DNA from: Enterococcus plantarum
Lineage (GTDB): Bacteria > Bacillota > Bacilli > Lactobacillales > Enterococcaceae
Assembly: GCF_001730295.1 (NCBI RefSeq)
Contig: NZ_MIKA01000002.1
Span: 1-64,000, forward strand
Reading direction: 5' to 3'
DNA length: 64,000 bases
Position numbers and translations under genes: made by a program. Shown in pieces: positions 9,307 through 17,500 of the stretch. Position 1 is the stretch's first letter. Every line of letters begins with the position of its first letter. The notes below the pieces were generated by a model. The model worked only from the letters and a program-made list of their open reading frames with translations, had not been told where the DNA came from and ran no database searches.

Positions 9307-9621
9307 TTATTCGATAATATTGTTTACGCCTGTGGAGATTATGACCCATTGTTTTTCAAATTGCTGTAAGTAGGCTTTGCCTGCTGGCGTCAAAGAGTAG
9401 TATTTCCGTTTTGGTCCTTCTGAAGATGGGCGCATTTCACCGGAGATCAATTCTAATTTTTGAAGTTTGAGCAGGACGGGATAGATGCTGCCTTCACTGA
9501 CCATATTTAAACCATATTCAGACAATAAAGTAATCATTTCATAGCCATAGACTGTTTTTTTTTGAATGATTTTTAAAATACATCCTTCGAGTAATCCTTT
9601 TAACATCTGAGTAGTGTCCAA
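9307..9621 (-). CDS. PadR-family transcriptional repressor
   Basis: 104 residues from TTG 9621, chosen because GGAGGGG lies seven bases upstream and the product MDTTQMLKGLLEGCIL has the usual PadR N-terminus; an ATG at 9654 would add 11 residues that are part of the operator. The winged helix (KKTVYGYEMITLLSEYG ... GSIYPVLLKLQKLELI) and wing residues RKYYSLTPAGKAYL are intact. The C-terminal helix is short. It is probably an autorepressor of itself and the DUF1129 gene through the palindromes at 9634-9672. Confidence 0.88.
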   Translation of the reverse strand: MDTTQMLKGLLEGCILKIIQKKTVYGYEMITLLSEYGLNMVSEGSIYPVLLKLQKLELISGEMRPSSEGPKRKYYSLTPAGKAYLQQFEKQWVIISTGVNNIIE

Positions 9622-9633
9622 ACAAGCCCCTCC

Positions 9634-9672
9634 GTATGAATGGTGTATTGTCATACACTATACCATTCATAC
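9634..9672. promoter_or_regulatory. Nested palindromic operator of the padR operon
   Basis: Outer arms GTATGAATGGT (9634-9644) and ACCATTCATAC (9662-9672), inner arms GTGTA (9643-9647) and TACAC (9654-9658). The site lies directly upstream of the padR ribosome site, where an autorepressor would bind. TAGTGTATGA also occurs as a direct repeat on the minus strand. Confidence 0.65.
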
Positions 9673-9862
9673 ACTATGTTGTAAAACAATATAGCGCTCT
9701 ATTATAAACTAATTTTTTTCTTGCATTTAATATATGAAATTAATTTAAGGAAAATTTACAGAAACAGATTTTTTTGTTATTTTTCAGACCTTTTATTTTG
9801 ACCTAGCCTTTTTTTAGGAGTACCATAAAATTGTAGAAAGAATTAAAAAGGAGCGAGACATT

Positions 9863-10390
9863 ATGAATGAAACAAGCAGGAAGGGTATTGACTGGGGTTC
9901 TTTGATTCTAGGAATTCTATTTGTTTTAACAGCGTTACTATCTTTCCAAGACCCAGCAGGAAACTTAATTGCAATTGTGATGGTTTTTGCAGTATTCGCA
10001 ATTGTGAAAGGGATTTTTGAAATATTAGTACGAAATAGAATGAAGGAACTAACAGGATACAAAGCCTATGCGCCAATTATTTTAGGGGTCATCGATATTA
10101 TTATCGGGGTATATTTCCTATTTAACTTAAATATCGGTGTTGCAGCATTACCCTTTATTTTTGCGATTTGGTTTATCCTAGACTCTGTTTTTGGACTTTT
10201 CGCTTTAGATTTAGCGAAATCAGTCAGTACTGGCTATTTCTGGTTTACTTTAGTCGTTGATGTTTTGGGGATTATTCTAGGAATCATGTTATTAATGAAT
10301 CCTTTATCTTCAGCATTAACATTAAGTTTTCTAGTTGGATTTTATTTTATGCTTTTTGGTATCACGCAGATTGTTTACGCATTTAGATAA
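9863..10390 (+). CDS. HdeD-like DUF308 membrane protein
   Basis: 175 residues after AAAAAGGAGCGAG. About six transmembrane segments separated by very short loops (for example GIDWGSLILGILFVLTALLSF, LIAIVMVFAVFAIVKGIFEI, APIILGVIDIIIGVYFLF, ILGIMLLMNPLSSALTLSFLVG). The repeated pattern of helix pairs with a G-I-L/I-G-I spacing is characteristic of the HdeD/DUF308 family, linked to acid or general stress in other bacteria. It is 18 bp ahead of the next gene, so the two are probably co-transcribed. No enzymatic function is implied. Confidence 0.82.
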   Translation: MNETSRKGIDWGSLILGILFVLTALLSFQDPAGNLIAIVMVFAVFAIVKGIFEILVRNRMKELTGYKAYAPIILGVIDIIIGVYFLFNLNIGVAALPFIFAIWFILDSVFGLFALDLAKSVSTGYFWFTLVVDVLGIILGIMLLMNPLSSALTLSFLVGFYFMLFGITQIVYAFR

Positions 10391-10408
10391 AACGAGGAGG
10401 AACAAATA

Positions 10409-10813
10409 ATGACAAATTATGCAGAAAAAGAAGTAAAATTAGTAGAAAAAATCGGTAAAGAAATGGATAAGTTAGACGTGACTCTTGGAAAAATGGAAGA
10501 TACAGATAGCAAAATCAAACATTTTTATGAACAAGAAAAAGCGTTACATGAAATAAAATCAATTATCCGCAAAGAAAATAAGATCGAAAAAGAAGAGCAA
10601 AAAGCTCTTGATAAAGCAGTAGAAAATGCTGAAAACTGGATCGATGATCAAGATTCATTGGTTTACCAAATCAATACTGAAATCGATAAATTAGATTCAA
10701 CTTTAGGTAAAATCGATGGCGATGAAAATAAAGTGAAGAGCTACCTGGAACAAAAGAAAGCCATTCATGAAATTAAAAAAATTGTCAAAAAAACGGATAA
10801 ATTAGGTGAATAA
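10409..10813 (+). CDS. Small internally duplicated helical protein
   Basis: 134 residues, highly charged, no membrane segment or signal. Two copies of a unit of about 70 residues: KLDVTLGKMEDTDSKIKHF (from about 21) with KALHEIKSIIRK, and KLDSTLGKIDGDENKVKSY (from about 90) with KAIHEIKKIVKK. Such a duplication suggests two helical hairpins or an antiparallel bundle. I do not recognise the family. Its location 18 bp after the HdeD-like gene, before a terminator, makes a shared stress or envelope role possible; this is inference. Confidence 0.75.
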   Translation: MTNYAEKEVKLVEKIGKEMDKLDVTLGKMEDTDSKIKHFYEQEKALHEIKSIIRKENKIEKEEQKALDKAVENAENWIDDQDSLVYQINTEIDKLDSTLGKIDGDENKVKSYLEQKKAIHEIKKIVKKTDKLGE

Positions 10814-10840
10814 ACGATTCTGAATTGAATCAAAAAAAAA

Positions 10841-10877
10841 GTAGAGGCTGATCTTTAGGGATCGTCCTCTATTTTTT
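10841..10877 (+). terminator. Rho-independent terminator of the HdeD operon
   Basis: TAGAGGCTGATC and GATCGTCCTCTA arms around TTTAGG, followed by TTTTTTATA. Confidence 0.85.
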
Positions 10878-10935
10878 ATATTCGGTTAATTGTAAAAATA
10901 CGCTATAATAGAAAAAAATACGAAGGAATGACAGT

Positions 10936-11727
10936 ATGAACTATCATCGCTTTAAACTACCAAAGGCTTATTGTCCAAACTGTTCAAGAAAAGTAGAATT
11001 ACTTTTTTCGGAAGAGTCTGCCGAGCTACCGCAATTCTATATTTGTTTTAAATGTAAAAAAGTCGGGCAATTCGGTGTGGGTGAATTAGCGACGAACGAC
11101 TTTTTAGCTTTTTCAACGGACAGAAAACAGGAAATTCAAGAATTAGTGGAAGAAATTCCAGATAAATATGTTTACAAAGCGAACGGAAGCCAATTACGTT
11201 TGGAAGAAAAAACAGATACATATAAACGACGTTGGCTAAGTCTTTATGAATACGAAAAAGCATTTGGCGAAACATTGGGCTTTGAAACGATTGATTTTAG
11301 GGAAGATAACCGATTATGTAAATGGTGTAATCACCCTTTGGAAGGCCGCAGAAGATCATTTTGTTCGGATCGCTGTAGCCGAAACTATGGCAAAGCGACT
11401 TTTTTTAAACGAGGAATGTCAACGTTACCACATAGAATAGCTAGTAGAGATCGTTTTTATTGCAGAGTCACTGGAGAAGATTTAGCAGTTACCAATCGTT
11501 TTGGTGTCAGAATTCCAGCTAGTGATCATCAAGTGGAGATTCATCACTTAGTCTTTGTATCCGCAGGAGGAAGTGATCATGAAAGTAATCTTTTAACTGT
11601 TTCCAAACAAGTCCATAAGGATTATCACATGGGCGTTGCATACGCTGTAAACGCTATTGAAGAAATAAAAAAACAGCAACTAGTGCACTACCAAGAGAAA
11701 ATGTACACTGCAAAAGAAAATAGCTAG
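10936..11727 (+). CDS. HNH-type nuclease-like protein with zinc ribbons
   Basis: 263 residues after GAAGGAATG. Three zinc-binding clusters can be seen: CPNC/CFKCKK at about 13-40, CKWC...CSDRC at about 130-153, then an HNH-like core EIHHLVFVSAGGSDHESNLLTVSKQVHKDYH (about 203-233) with the paired histidines, Asn and final histidine expected for metal-dependent HNH nucleases. A CRVTGED segment precedes it. The product may be a DNA endonuclease or nucleic-acid-binding protein in DNA repair or restriction; no partner methylase is nearby. It is a monocistronic gene with its own promoter-like TATAAT at 10904-10909. Confidence 0.75.
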   Translation: MNYHRFKLPKAYCPNCSRKVELLFSEESAELPQFYICFKCKKVGQFGVGELATNDFLAFSTDRKQEIQELVEEIPDKYVYKANGSQLRLEEKTDTYKRRWLSLYEYEKAFGETLGFETIDFREDNRLCKWCNHPLEGRRRSFCSDRCSRNYGKATFFKRGMSTLPHRIASRDRFYCRVTGEDLAVTNRFGVRIPASDHQVEIHHLVFVSAGGSDHESNLLTVSKQVHKDYHMGVAYAVNAIEEIKKQQLVHYQEKMYTAKENS

Positions 11728-11765
11728 GCAAGATTGGGAAAAGAAAAAAACTAAAAAAGGTGAGG

Positions 11766-11940
11766 TTGGGACAGAAGTGTTTAACTCCGAGAAATAAGAA
11801 GGAATTTACGAAAATAGCTCTTCAAATTTTTGTGAATTTCAGCTTATTTCCGAAGGAGTTGCTTCTGCGCCCACCGTTTATTCGGTTACTAATAGCCTGA
11901 AACATAATCTTTTTAGTTATGTCCCAGGCTTATCTTTTTT
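11766..11940 (+). repeat. Intergenic palindromic repeat copy R2 (longest arms) with terminator
   Basis: The most complete copy. TGGGACAGAAG at the left pairs with CTTCTGCGCCCA near 11865-11875; TAACTCC pairs with GGAGTT; GAAATAAG pairs with CTTATTTC; GGAATTTACGAAAAT pairs with AATTTTTGTGAATTTC. This makes a palindrome of about 110 nt. It is followed by CCGTTTATTCGG and a terminator hairpin with arms AGCCTG..ACATAA / TTATGTCCCAGGCT and a T-run. It lies between the convergent HNH and small membrane protein genes. Confidence 0.85.
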
Positions 11941-11949
11941 AGTGATCTC

Positions 11950-12147
11950 TTAATAATATCTACGGGAATTTGATGGACCTGAAATCATACGAACTAACCA
12001 TACAGCGATAGCCACAGGAATCAAGATCTTGATTCCTAGCCACAATAAACCACCTAAAAGTCCTAGTATGATACTTAAAATAATACTTCCTATAAAGAAA
12101 AATCCGATTACCATTAATATATTCAGTAGCATTGAGCGATGTTCCAT
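11950..12147 (-). CDS. Small two-helix membrane protein
   Basis: 65 residues from ATG 12147, preceded on the minus strand by CTGGAGG at good spacing. Two hydrophobic segments (about 7-30 and 32-52) with several glycines, then a short basic tail ISGPSNSRRYY. I do not recognise the family; small proteins of this kind are common in enterococci. No partner gene on the same strand is adjacent. The repeat R2 terminator lies just beyond its 3' end. Confidence 0.7.
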   Translation of the reverse strand: MEHRSMLLNILMVIGFFFIGSIILSIILGLLGGLLWLGIKILIPVAIAVWLVRMISGPSNSRRYY

Positions 12148-12765
12148 TCTAAAAACCTCCAGTTTTTCTCTCGTTCTCTATGAATAAAGTATAGCAAGAA
12201 TCCTTAGCCACTGAATCCACCTTTAGGCTGATTTTCTCTCCATCTTTAGGCGGGGCATGATCATTGGATCTGTTTTATAAGAACGTAAAATGAGGTAATG
12301 AGAATATGTCAAAATCAAGACTAGATGTTTTTAAAGATGTTTCTATTACGATTGTGAGGACGATTTTAATTTTTAGAATAACATAAACATTTTATATTGA
12401 TCGTAAATAGTTGTATGGTAATTAGGTGGATCATTTTATATTGATGAATAGATAAGCAATAGAAGGGGTAAATTCGGTTTATAAAGAGTGCATTATCAAA
12501 GATAAGATAGGACTATTTCTTAGTTTTATCTTATCTTTTTTTTAAAACAGATAATCACTTTAAATAAATCATATAAAATAGAGTGAAACCTCAATTATTC
12601 TCATTTTTTTACAACATTATCGTATTTTATGAAAACAAATCTAGTTGTTTTTAGGTTAAAATTAAAAATGATTGTAAAAAAGAGTGTAATAAACATAGAA
12701 TTATAAAAATGGTGTTTCTAAATAAAAAAGTAAGGTACAAGTAAAAAAAGGGGCCGTTAGTACAT
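12148..12765. other. AT-rich intergenic region with one terminator-like hairpin
   Basis: 618 bp without a supportable gene. A hairpin AAGATAAGATA / TATCTTATCTT followed by eight T residues at about 12497-12545 ends a possible untranslated transcript. A 26-codon frame at 12306-12386 has a weak GAGG site but no recognisable sequence. The region before 12766 holds the putative promoter of the next gene. Confidence 0.5.
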
Positions 12766-14913
12766 ATGGAAAAGGTGAATCTTACAAAGAGTACAACAGG
12801 AAGCAAAAAAGTTTTTTTAAGAAAAGAAATGGAAGCAAATCGATTAGGAGAAGAGCTGTATTCAGAGGATGTTCTGAGCCAATATTCTGTCTATCTTATA
12901 AGAAAATTCGAAGTATCAGAAGATTATGAACAGCCAGAGCAATTTGAAGTACTTCTATCGGACCTACCAAATGAATTCAACCATGAATTTGAAGACTGTG
13001 TAGTAAAAAATCTATATGTTCGCGTGACACAAAAAGCTGTTTACATTACATTGCTATTAGCTTTGGCTCATCCATTAAGCAAATTACAGATCAGCGACTT
13101 ACGCACTTGGATCAGCGGTTTAGAAGTTCCTGAAAGCCCTCTAGAGCATCTGTCTAGTTTTGCTGAAGACGTTCCGCTTGAAATGGTAAAAGGATTACAA
13201 GAAACGAATAGTGAAGTCTTGCTTTTAAGCGAAATGATGAATCAATTTAGTGAAAATTTAAATGATCTTTACAAAGAAGTTCAAACTGTTAAAGAGAAGA
13301 GAACACCGCCCGTAGTTAAAGTAGTACAAAGTAAAATTGCTGCTAAAGAAGCATTAGAATCAAAAAATGCTAAACAGCTAAGAATGACTGACGAAAAAAT
13401 AAGGCAATTAGCGGAAGAGTTCGCAACCTTTAAAACGCTTATAACGGATAAATTAGAAAAACAGCCAAAGCCAAAAGCACCACCGAAATTCAAAATTACA
13501 TTTGATTCGAGTGAAGAATCCGGTCCAACTGTTGAAAGTCGGTTAGATGAAGCAGTACAGCGAATCGATTTGCTAACACAAAAACTGACTCACTCGGATG
13601 AGCAAGTCACCGAACTAAGGAAAACAATCGAAAAAAATAAACAAGTACAAAGACCAAAACTAACCTTCTCTACCGCTAAAAAAGCAATTAGTGAACAAGC
13701 AAAGCTTGCAGAGAAAGTTGCGACAACCAATGAAGAAGTTACGACTATCGCACACCAATTACAGCAAATCAATGGGAAATTGAATGCTGTAGAGTCAACC
13801 GTTATACAAGCGAAACCAGATTCTGAAGCACTAGCAAGAATTGAAAAAGATCATGGGCAATTACAAAAAACAACCACAGAAACCCTTAAATTAACCCAAG
13901 TGATCGATCAATTGACTATGAAGTTACAAGCTGTTGAAACAGAACTTACAATAGTCAAAAATGAAAAGAAAAAAGTGCCTAAAGTAAAACTGACTAAAAG
14001 CGATTCAGCAAAAAGGCTAGCAGAACAACATCAAAAAGATCAAGAACAGTTAAAGTCAAATGCAACAGAAATAAAGAAATTAACGCAAACCGTTGGCAAA
14101 GTAGATGTTCAATTAATCAAAGCACATCAAAAAATCGCTGAGTTAGAACAAAAAATGCGTCAAACGTCAAAAGCAACACCAGCAGTAAAAACGGAACCAA
14201 TCAAAACAGCTCAGCAAGACCCTGTGACAAGAACAAGCAATAAAATGATAGGACCACCTCCTGCACCAGCAACACGCGCAGAAACATCCCAGCAAACGGC
14301 TACTGCACAAGCAACTAGAAGCTTCCCGACCAAAGAGACGTTTCTACAAGCAAATCGACCCGCCAAAGCTGTAGCAGAAGTTGGCGAGGAGAGACCGACA
14401 GTGACGTTAGCAATCGAAGAAATGCTTGATCGTGTTTCAGAAAAACATCCACAACATACTGGGGCTAAAAGTTCTTGGTCAATAGAAGAAGGGTATAATC
14501 AAGATAGTGCGAATTCCCAAGACCCAAATGGTCCCTCTTTACGTCGTTTGAAAAAATTAGAGTGGGCTATCCATTCCTTTTTCCAACAAGGACGTGGGTC
14601 AGGACATAAAGGGATGATGCCAAAGGATAACTTTTATGCGAATATCCGACAAATTGAAGTACTCCCCTATCTCTGGGCTTCTGTATATGAACGAGAGAAG
14701 AAAGATATTTTATTAGGCAATGAATTAAGCACGCAACGACTGATCAATGAGTTGAATGATTTTTTAGAAGAAATAGAGGTATTATCTAAGAAACGAAAAG
14801 TTATGGGTAAGTGGATTTATTGCCCGAAAGAAGTGGAACAAAAGATGGAAGGATATAAACTATTAAGTGAATATTTGGAAACCTATCTTGCACGACAAAA
14901 TGAAAGACAATAA
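12766..14913 (+). CDS. Large coiled-coil protein with repeated proline-lysine linkers, unknown function
   Basis: 715 residues, no signal peptide or membrane helix. Three parts can be seen: an N-terminal domain (1-130); a long middle with four short basic proline linkers, PPVVKVV (about 181), PPKFKITF (about 240), RPKLTFS (about 296) and VPKVKLT (about 404), the last three each followed by a heptad-rich coiled coil of roughly 50-100 residues; and a C-terminal globular domain (about 590-715) with many aromatic residues (LEWAIHSFFQQGRG, VLPYLWASVYERE). A Thr/Ala/Pro-rich stretch (about 485-540) precedes it. The ribosome site is poor (AAAAAGGGGCC). I do not recognise the family. It lies upstream of an LXG toxin operon but is separated from it by a terminator. 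Confidence 0.7.
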   Translation: MEKVNLTKSTTGSKKVFLRKEMEANRLGEELYSEDVLSQYSVYLIRKFEVSEDYEQPEQFEVLLSDLPNEFNHEFEDCVVKNLYVRVTQKAVYITLLLALAHPLSKLQISDLRTWISGLEVPESPLEHLSSFAEDVPLEMVKGLQETNSEVLLLSEMMNQFSENLNDLYKEVQTVKEKRTPPVVKVVQSKIAAKEALESKNAKQLRMTDEKIRQLAEEFATFKTLITDKLEKQPKPKAPPKFKITFDSSEESGPTVESRLDEAVQRIDLLTQKLTHSDEQVTELRKTIEKNKQVQRPKLTFSTAKKAISEQAKLAEKVATTNEEVTTIAHQLQQINGKLNAVESTVIQAKPDSEALARIEKDHGQLQKTTTETLKLTQVIDQLTMKLQAVETELTIVKNEKKKVPKVKLTKSDSAKRLAEQHQKDQEQLKSNATEIKKLTQTVGKVDVQLIKAHQKIAELEQKMRQTSKATPAVKTEPIKTAQQDPVTRTSNKMIGPPPAPATRAETSQQTATAQATRSFPTKETFLQANRPAKAVAEVGEERPTVTLAIEEMLDRVSEKHPQHTGAKSSWSIEEGYNQDSANSQDPNGPSLRRLKKLEWAIHSFFQQGRGSGHKGMMPKDNFYANIRQIEVLPYLWASVYEREKKDILLGNELSTQRLINELNDFLEEIEVLSKKRKVMGKWIYCPKEVEQKMEGYKLLSEYLETYLARQNERQ

Positions 14914-14927
14914 TGAAATAATAAACG

Positions 14928-14969
14928 ATAAACTGAGAGCAGCAGGTTTTAGCTGAGCTCAGTTTTTTT
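14928..14969 (+). terminator. Terminator after the 715-residue protein gene
   Basis: AAACTGAG ... AGCAGGTTTTAGCT ... CTCAGTTTTTTTA: arms AAACTGAG and CTCAGTTT with a smaller inner stem, then a T-run. Confidence 0.75.
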
Positions 14970-15118
14970 AATTAATGTCATAATAGAATCATATGTTCTC
15001 TACGTGTGCGGAGGTGGAAGCTTCAGTGTTGAAAATCTCCTTTATGGTATAGATAGAATTGTTTATAAGTTCTCATTTTGTTATACTTTTACTACTAAAT
15101 AAAAGGTGGGGGATTTAT

Positions 15119-15421
15119 ATAGGAGTAAAAAGTAGTCTTTCAGTAGCAGGAGGCGTATCTGCTTCATTTAGTAAATCTGCTAGTGCACTGAACAGAGTTA
15201 CTAGTTTAACTAATACAGCTTCTAGAACGAACATTTCTGGAAACGCTATCGCCATGGAATCAGCAACTACGTATGGACAAATGTTTTAGCAGTTGTCTAC
15301 AAGTATAGTAACAGCAGGAAGTAAAATCCATTCAGTTGCTAAAGATTTTTCGGAAATTGATCAACAGGCTGCACAAAAATTTCAACTAAATACGTCTCCT
15401 ATGAGTAGGTGGTTTAAATGA
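15119..15421 (+). pseudogene. TIGR04197-like type VII secretion effector chaperone, start lost and amber-interrupted
   Basis: The frame reads GVKSSLSVAGGVSASFSKSASALNRV..., close to the SACOL2603/TIGR04197 family of ~100-residue WXG-like partners of LXG toxins. Two defects: the codon where ATG is expected, behind AAAGGTGG, is ATA (15119-15121), and an in-frame TAG at 15287-15289 follows YGQMF; coding then continues QLSTSIVTAGSKIHSVAKDF to TGA 15419-15421, which overlaps the next ATG as ATGA. The overlap shows that the full frame is the original gene. Both defects can be explained by GC-to-AT changes. An alternative upstream ATG (15059) lacks a ribosome site. Confidence 0.75.
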
Positions 15422-15759
15422 TTGAATCAGATTACAAAGCGCAACTATCAGCGATTCAAAATGAACAAGATTTGGTCAAACAAGAACTGAAGTCCGTTGA
15501 GAAGCAAAGAGAAGATTTTTTCTATTTGAATCAACAAGAACAACGGATTTATGCAGAACTTATTGCAACCAGTGATCCAGAAGATCGTAGATTTTTTCAG
15601 GATAAAGGGGAAGATAGTTTTTTTCAATCAAAAAGAGCACAACAACAACTAGAAAAAAATGAAGAGCAATTGCAGCGTATGAAAAAAGAACTAGCTGATT
15701 CTGAAGAAGAGACTTACCAATTGCAGCGAAAATCTTTACTGAAAAACGAGGAGGATTGA
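15418..15759 (+). CDS. DUF3958-like small coiled-coil protein of the LXG operon
   Basis: 113 residues, almost entirely helical and charged (DYKAQLSAIQNEQDLVKQELKSVEKQREDFF ... KNEEQLQRMKKELADSEEE). It overlaps the previous frame by four bases and ends three bases before the LXG gene. The order TIGR04197 / DUF3958 / LXG is the usual one for such loci, where the two small helical proteins bind the LXG stalk and target it to the type VII secretion system. This frame is intact although both neighbours are broken. Confidence 0.75.
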   Translation: MIESDYKAQLSAIQNEQDLVKQELKSVEKQREDFFYLNQQEQRIYAELIATSDPEDRRFFQDKGEDSFFQSKRAQQQLEKNEEQLQRMKKELADSEEETYQLQRKSLLKNEED

Positions 15760-15762
15760 GGG

Positions 15763-17046
15763 ATGGGTTTAAAATTCTATGTAGGAGAGATGCAAAGACA
15801 GGCAGCAGAAGCTGCACGTATGAGTAATAAAGCAAATCAAGCAGTTGCACAACTACAAGACAGTATTTCTCATTTCTTGTCTGCTCCTTTATCTGGTAAA
15901 GCCTATGATTCTGCTAAAAGCTATTTTAGTGTGGTTTATACACCTCTTTGTCGATCAGCGCTTATGACAGGTGAAGCAATGTAACAAGCACACAAACGTT
16001 TAGTCACTGAATACCAAAGCTCTGTCTCGGGTATCGATACTGACGAAGATCAAATCCAAAGTCAGATTGAGCAACTGGAACAGCTTAAAAGAAATTTAGA
16101 ACACCAGATGCAGGTCTCGAAAAACTTCCAACCAAGTTTAGAACGTCGATATATGAACGCTTGTGATTCTATTTCTAAAAAAAGAGAAAAACTTGAAAAG
16201 TTCCACGCTTATAATGCTCGTTCCAGTAGTTTTTTTGCTGAATATGAAGCAAGTCAGCAAGAGTTTTCTCGTGGTTTAGCTCAAGTCAATGGATGCAAAG
16301 CATGGAATGCTTCTTCAGGTACTTTCAACATCAGTAAATTAGATATGAATTGGGCGATATCAATTAATAAGCGTTGGGAAAGCAGAGAAGAGCAATTAGA
16401 AGCCATAAAAAATAAGAGCATTAAGAACGCAATTGCCAAGCTAGGTGGGTATGAAATACGGCGTGTGACAAATGGGAATAAAGTAGATTGGATCATTCTA
16501 AAAAATGGAAAGATACTCAATCCAAAAAATAATTCTGAACTTTATTCAATTTTAGAATTGCATGGAGATTCGTTGCCGAAAAGCAGTTATACTGCAATGG
16601 TCGTAAAAAAAGGAATTGTTGATCCGACAATTGCCTTACCTGGTATTGGTGGTGCTGCGAACATAAAAAACGTAGTAAAAGGGATAGGGACGATAATAGT
16701 ATCTACTGGAATCCTAACTCTCCTAAATGATGCCCCCTCTGTATCATTCAGCGATTCCAATGTAGATGAAGTAGATATTGAAATACCCAAAGATGTACAA
16801 AGAAAAATTAAAAAACTTTCTCCAGAGCAAAAGAAAGCCCTAGATGAAGCGTTGGACAAATTATCTAAAGGTGATAAAACAGGTTTGAACGATCACGCAT
16901 TAAAAGGTGATCGCAAAGGAGAACGAGCATTTGATATCCGAGGAAAAGGGACAGGAAATAATAGAGGTGGAATCCGAGGAACCTATGAAAAAGACGGTCC
17001 CGATAAAATAAAACTAAAAGATGTGTTTAAAGGACACAAATACTAA
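15763..17046 (+). pseudogene. LXG-domain polymorphic toxin interrupted by an ochre codon
   Basis: Starts MGLKFYVGEMQRQAAEAARMSNKA after GAGGATTGAGGG. The N-terminal LXG helical domain is cut by TAA at 15982-15984 after TGEAM, and the same frame continues QAHKRLVTEYQSSVSGIDTDEDQ for another 350 codons: rest of LXG (to about 190), a glycine-rich hydrophobic pretoxin stretch (about 285-320, IALPGIGGAANIKNVVKG) and a basic C-terminus (about 365-427, HALKGDRKGERAFDIRGKG ... VFKGHKY). The C-terminal layout is reminiscent of small RelE/YoeB-like toxins, but I cannot assign it. No full-length toxin is expected unless the stop is read through. No type VII secretion machinery gene is in the window. Confidence 0.75.
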
Positions 17047-17065
17047 AGTGAAAGAGGTTTTTCTT

Positions 17066-17437
17066 TTGGAAACTAGAATAAAGCATGTATTATTAGAAGT
17101 ATTTTATGAGGAAGGAATGGATCTCGTAAAAATATTCAGAGAAAGTGAATCTTTTGATGATTTTAATGGCACAGGTATAGGTTTTACGTATGCAGACTAT
17201 GAATTATGCTACGCAGGAGAACATGGAATTGTTCATACTTTAGAAGATTTTGTAGGGTTTGGTGGAGAAATGGATATAAATCCAGACACAAATGATTATC
17301 AAAGTCATAATGACCAGTTAAAAAAAGAATGGGAAATAATATCTAGAAGAAAAATTGAAGAGGCACATAGTGAATATATGCAATTCAAAAAGGATTATAT
17401 GGATAAACATGGAATTGAAGATGATATGGCTGATTAA
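17066..17437 (+). CDS. Probable immunity protein of the LXG toxin
   Basis: 123 residues from TTG 17066 (site AAAGAGG nine bases upstream); the in-frame ATG at 17021 would overlap the toxin end and lacks a site. Acidic, soluble, without signal or membrane helix (GIGFTYADYELCYAGEHGIVHTLEDFVGFGGEMD). It starts 19 bp after the toxin stop, the place where LXG toxins carry their immunity gene. An acidic inhibitor fits the basic toxin C-terminus. The family is not recognised. It is intact although the toxin is broken, as expected when immunity outlives the toxin. Confidence 0.65.
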   Translation: METRIKHVLLEVFYEEGMDLVKIFRESESFDDFNGTGIGFTYADYELCYAGEHGIVHTLEDFVGFGGEMDINPDTNDYQSHNDQLKKEWEIISRRKIEEAHSEYMQFKKDYMDKHGIEDDMAD

Positions 17438-17500
17438 TACTATTCAGGTATCTAATTTTATTAGTGTACTGCTAGTGAATCATTTTCGAATGAATTTAAT

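Noticed and set aside
12306-12386. 26-codon frame (MSKSRLDVFKDVS...)
   Set aside because: Weak GAGG site, no recognisable composition and no neighbouring context; not enough support for a gene.
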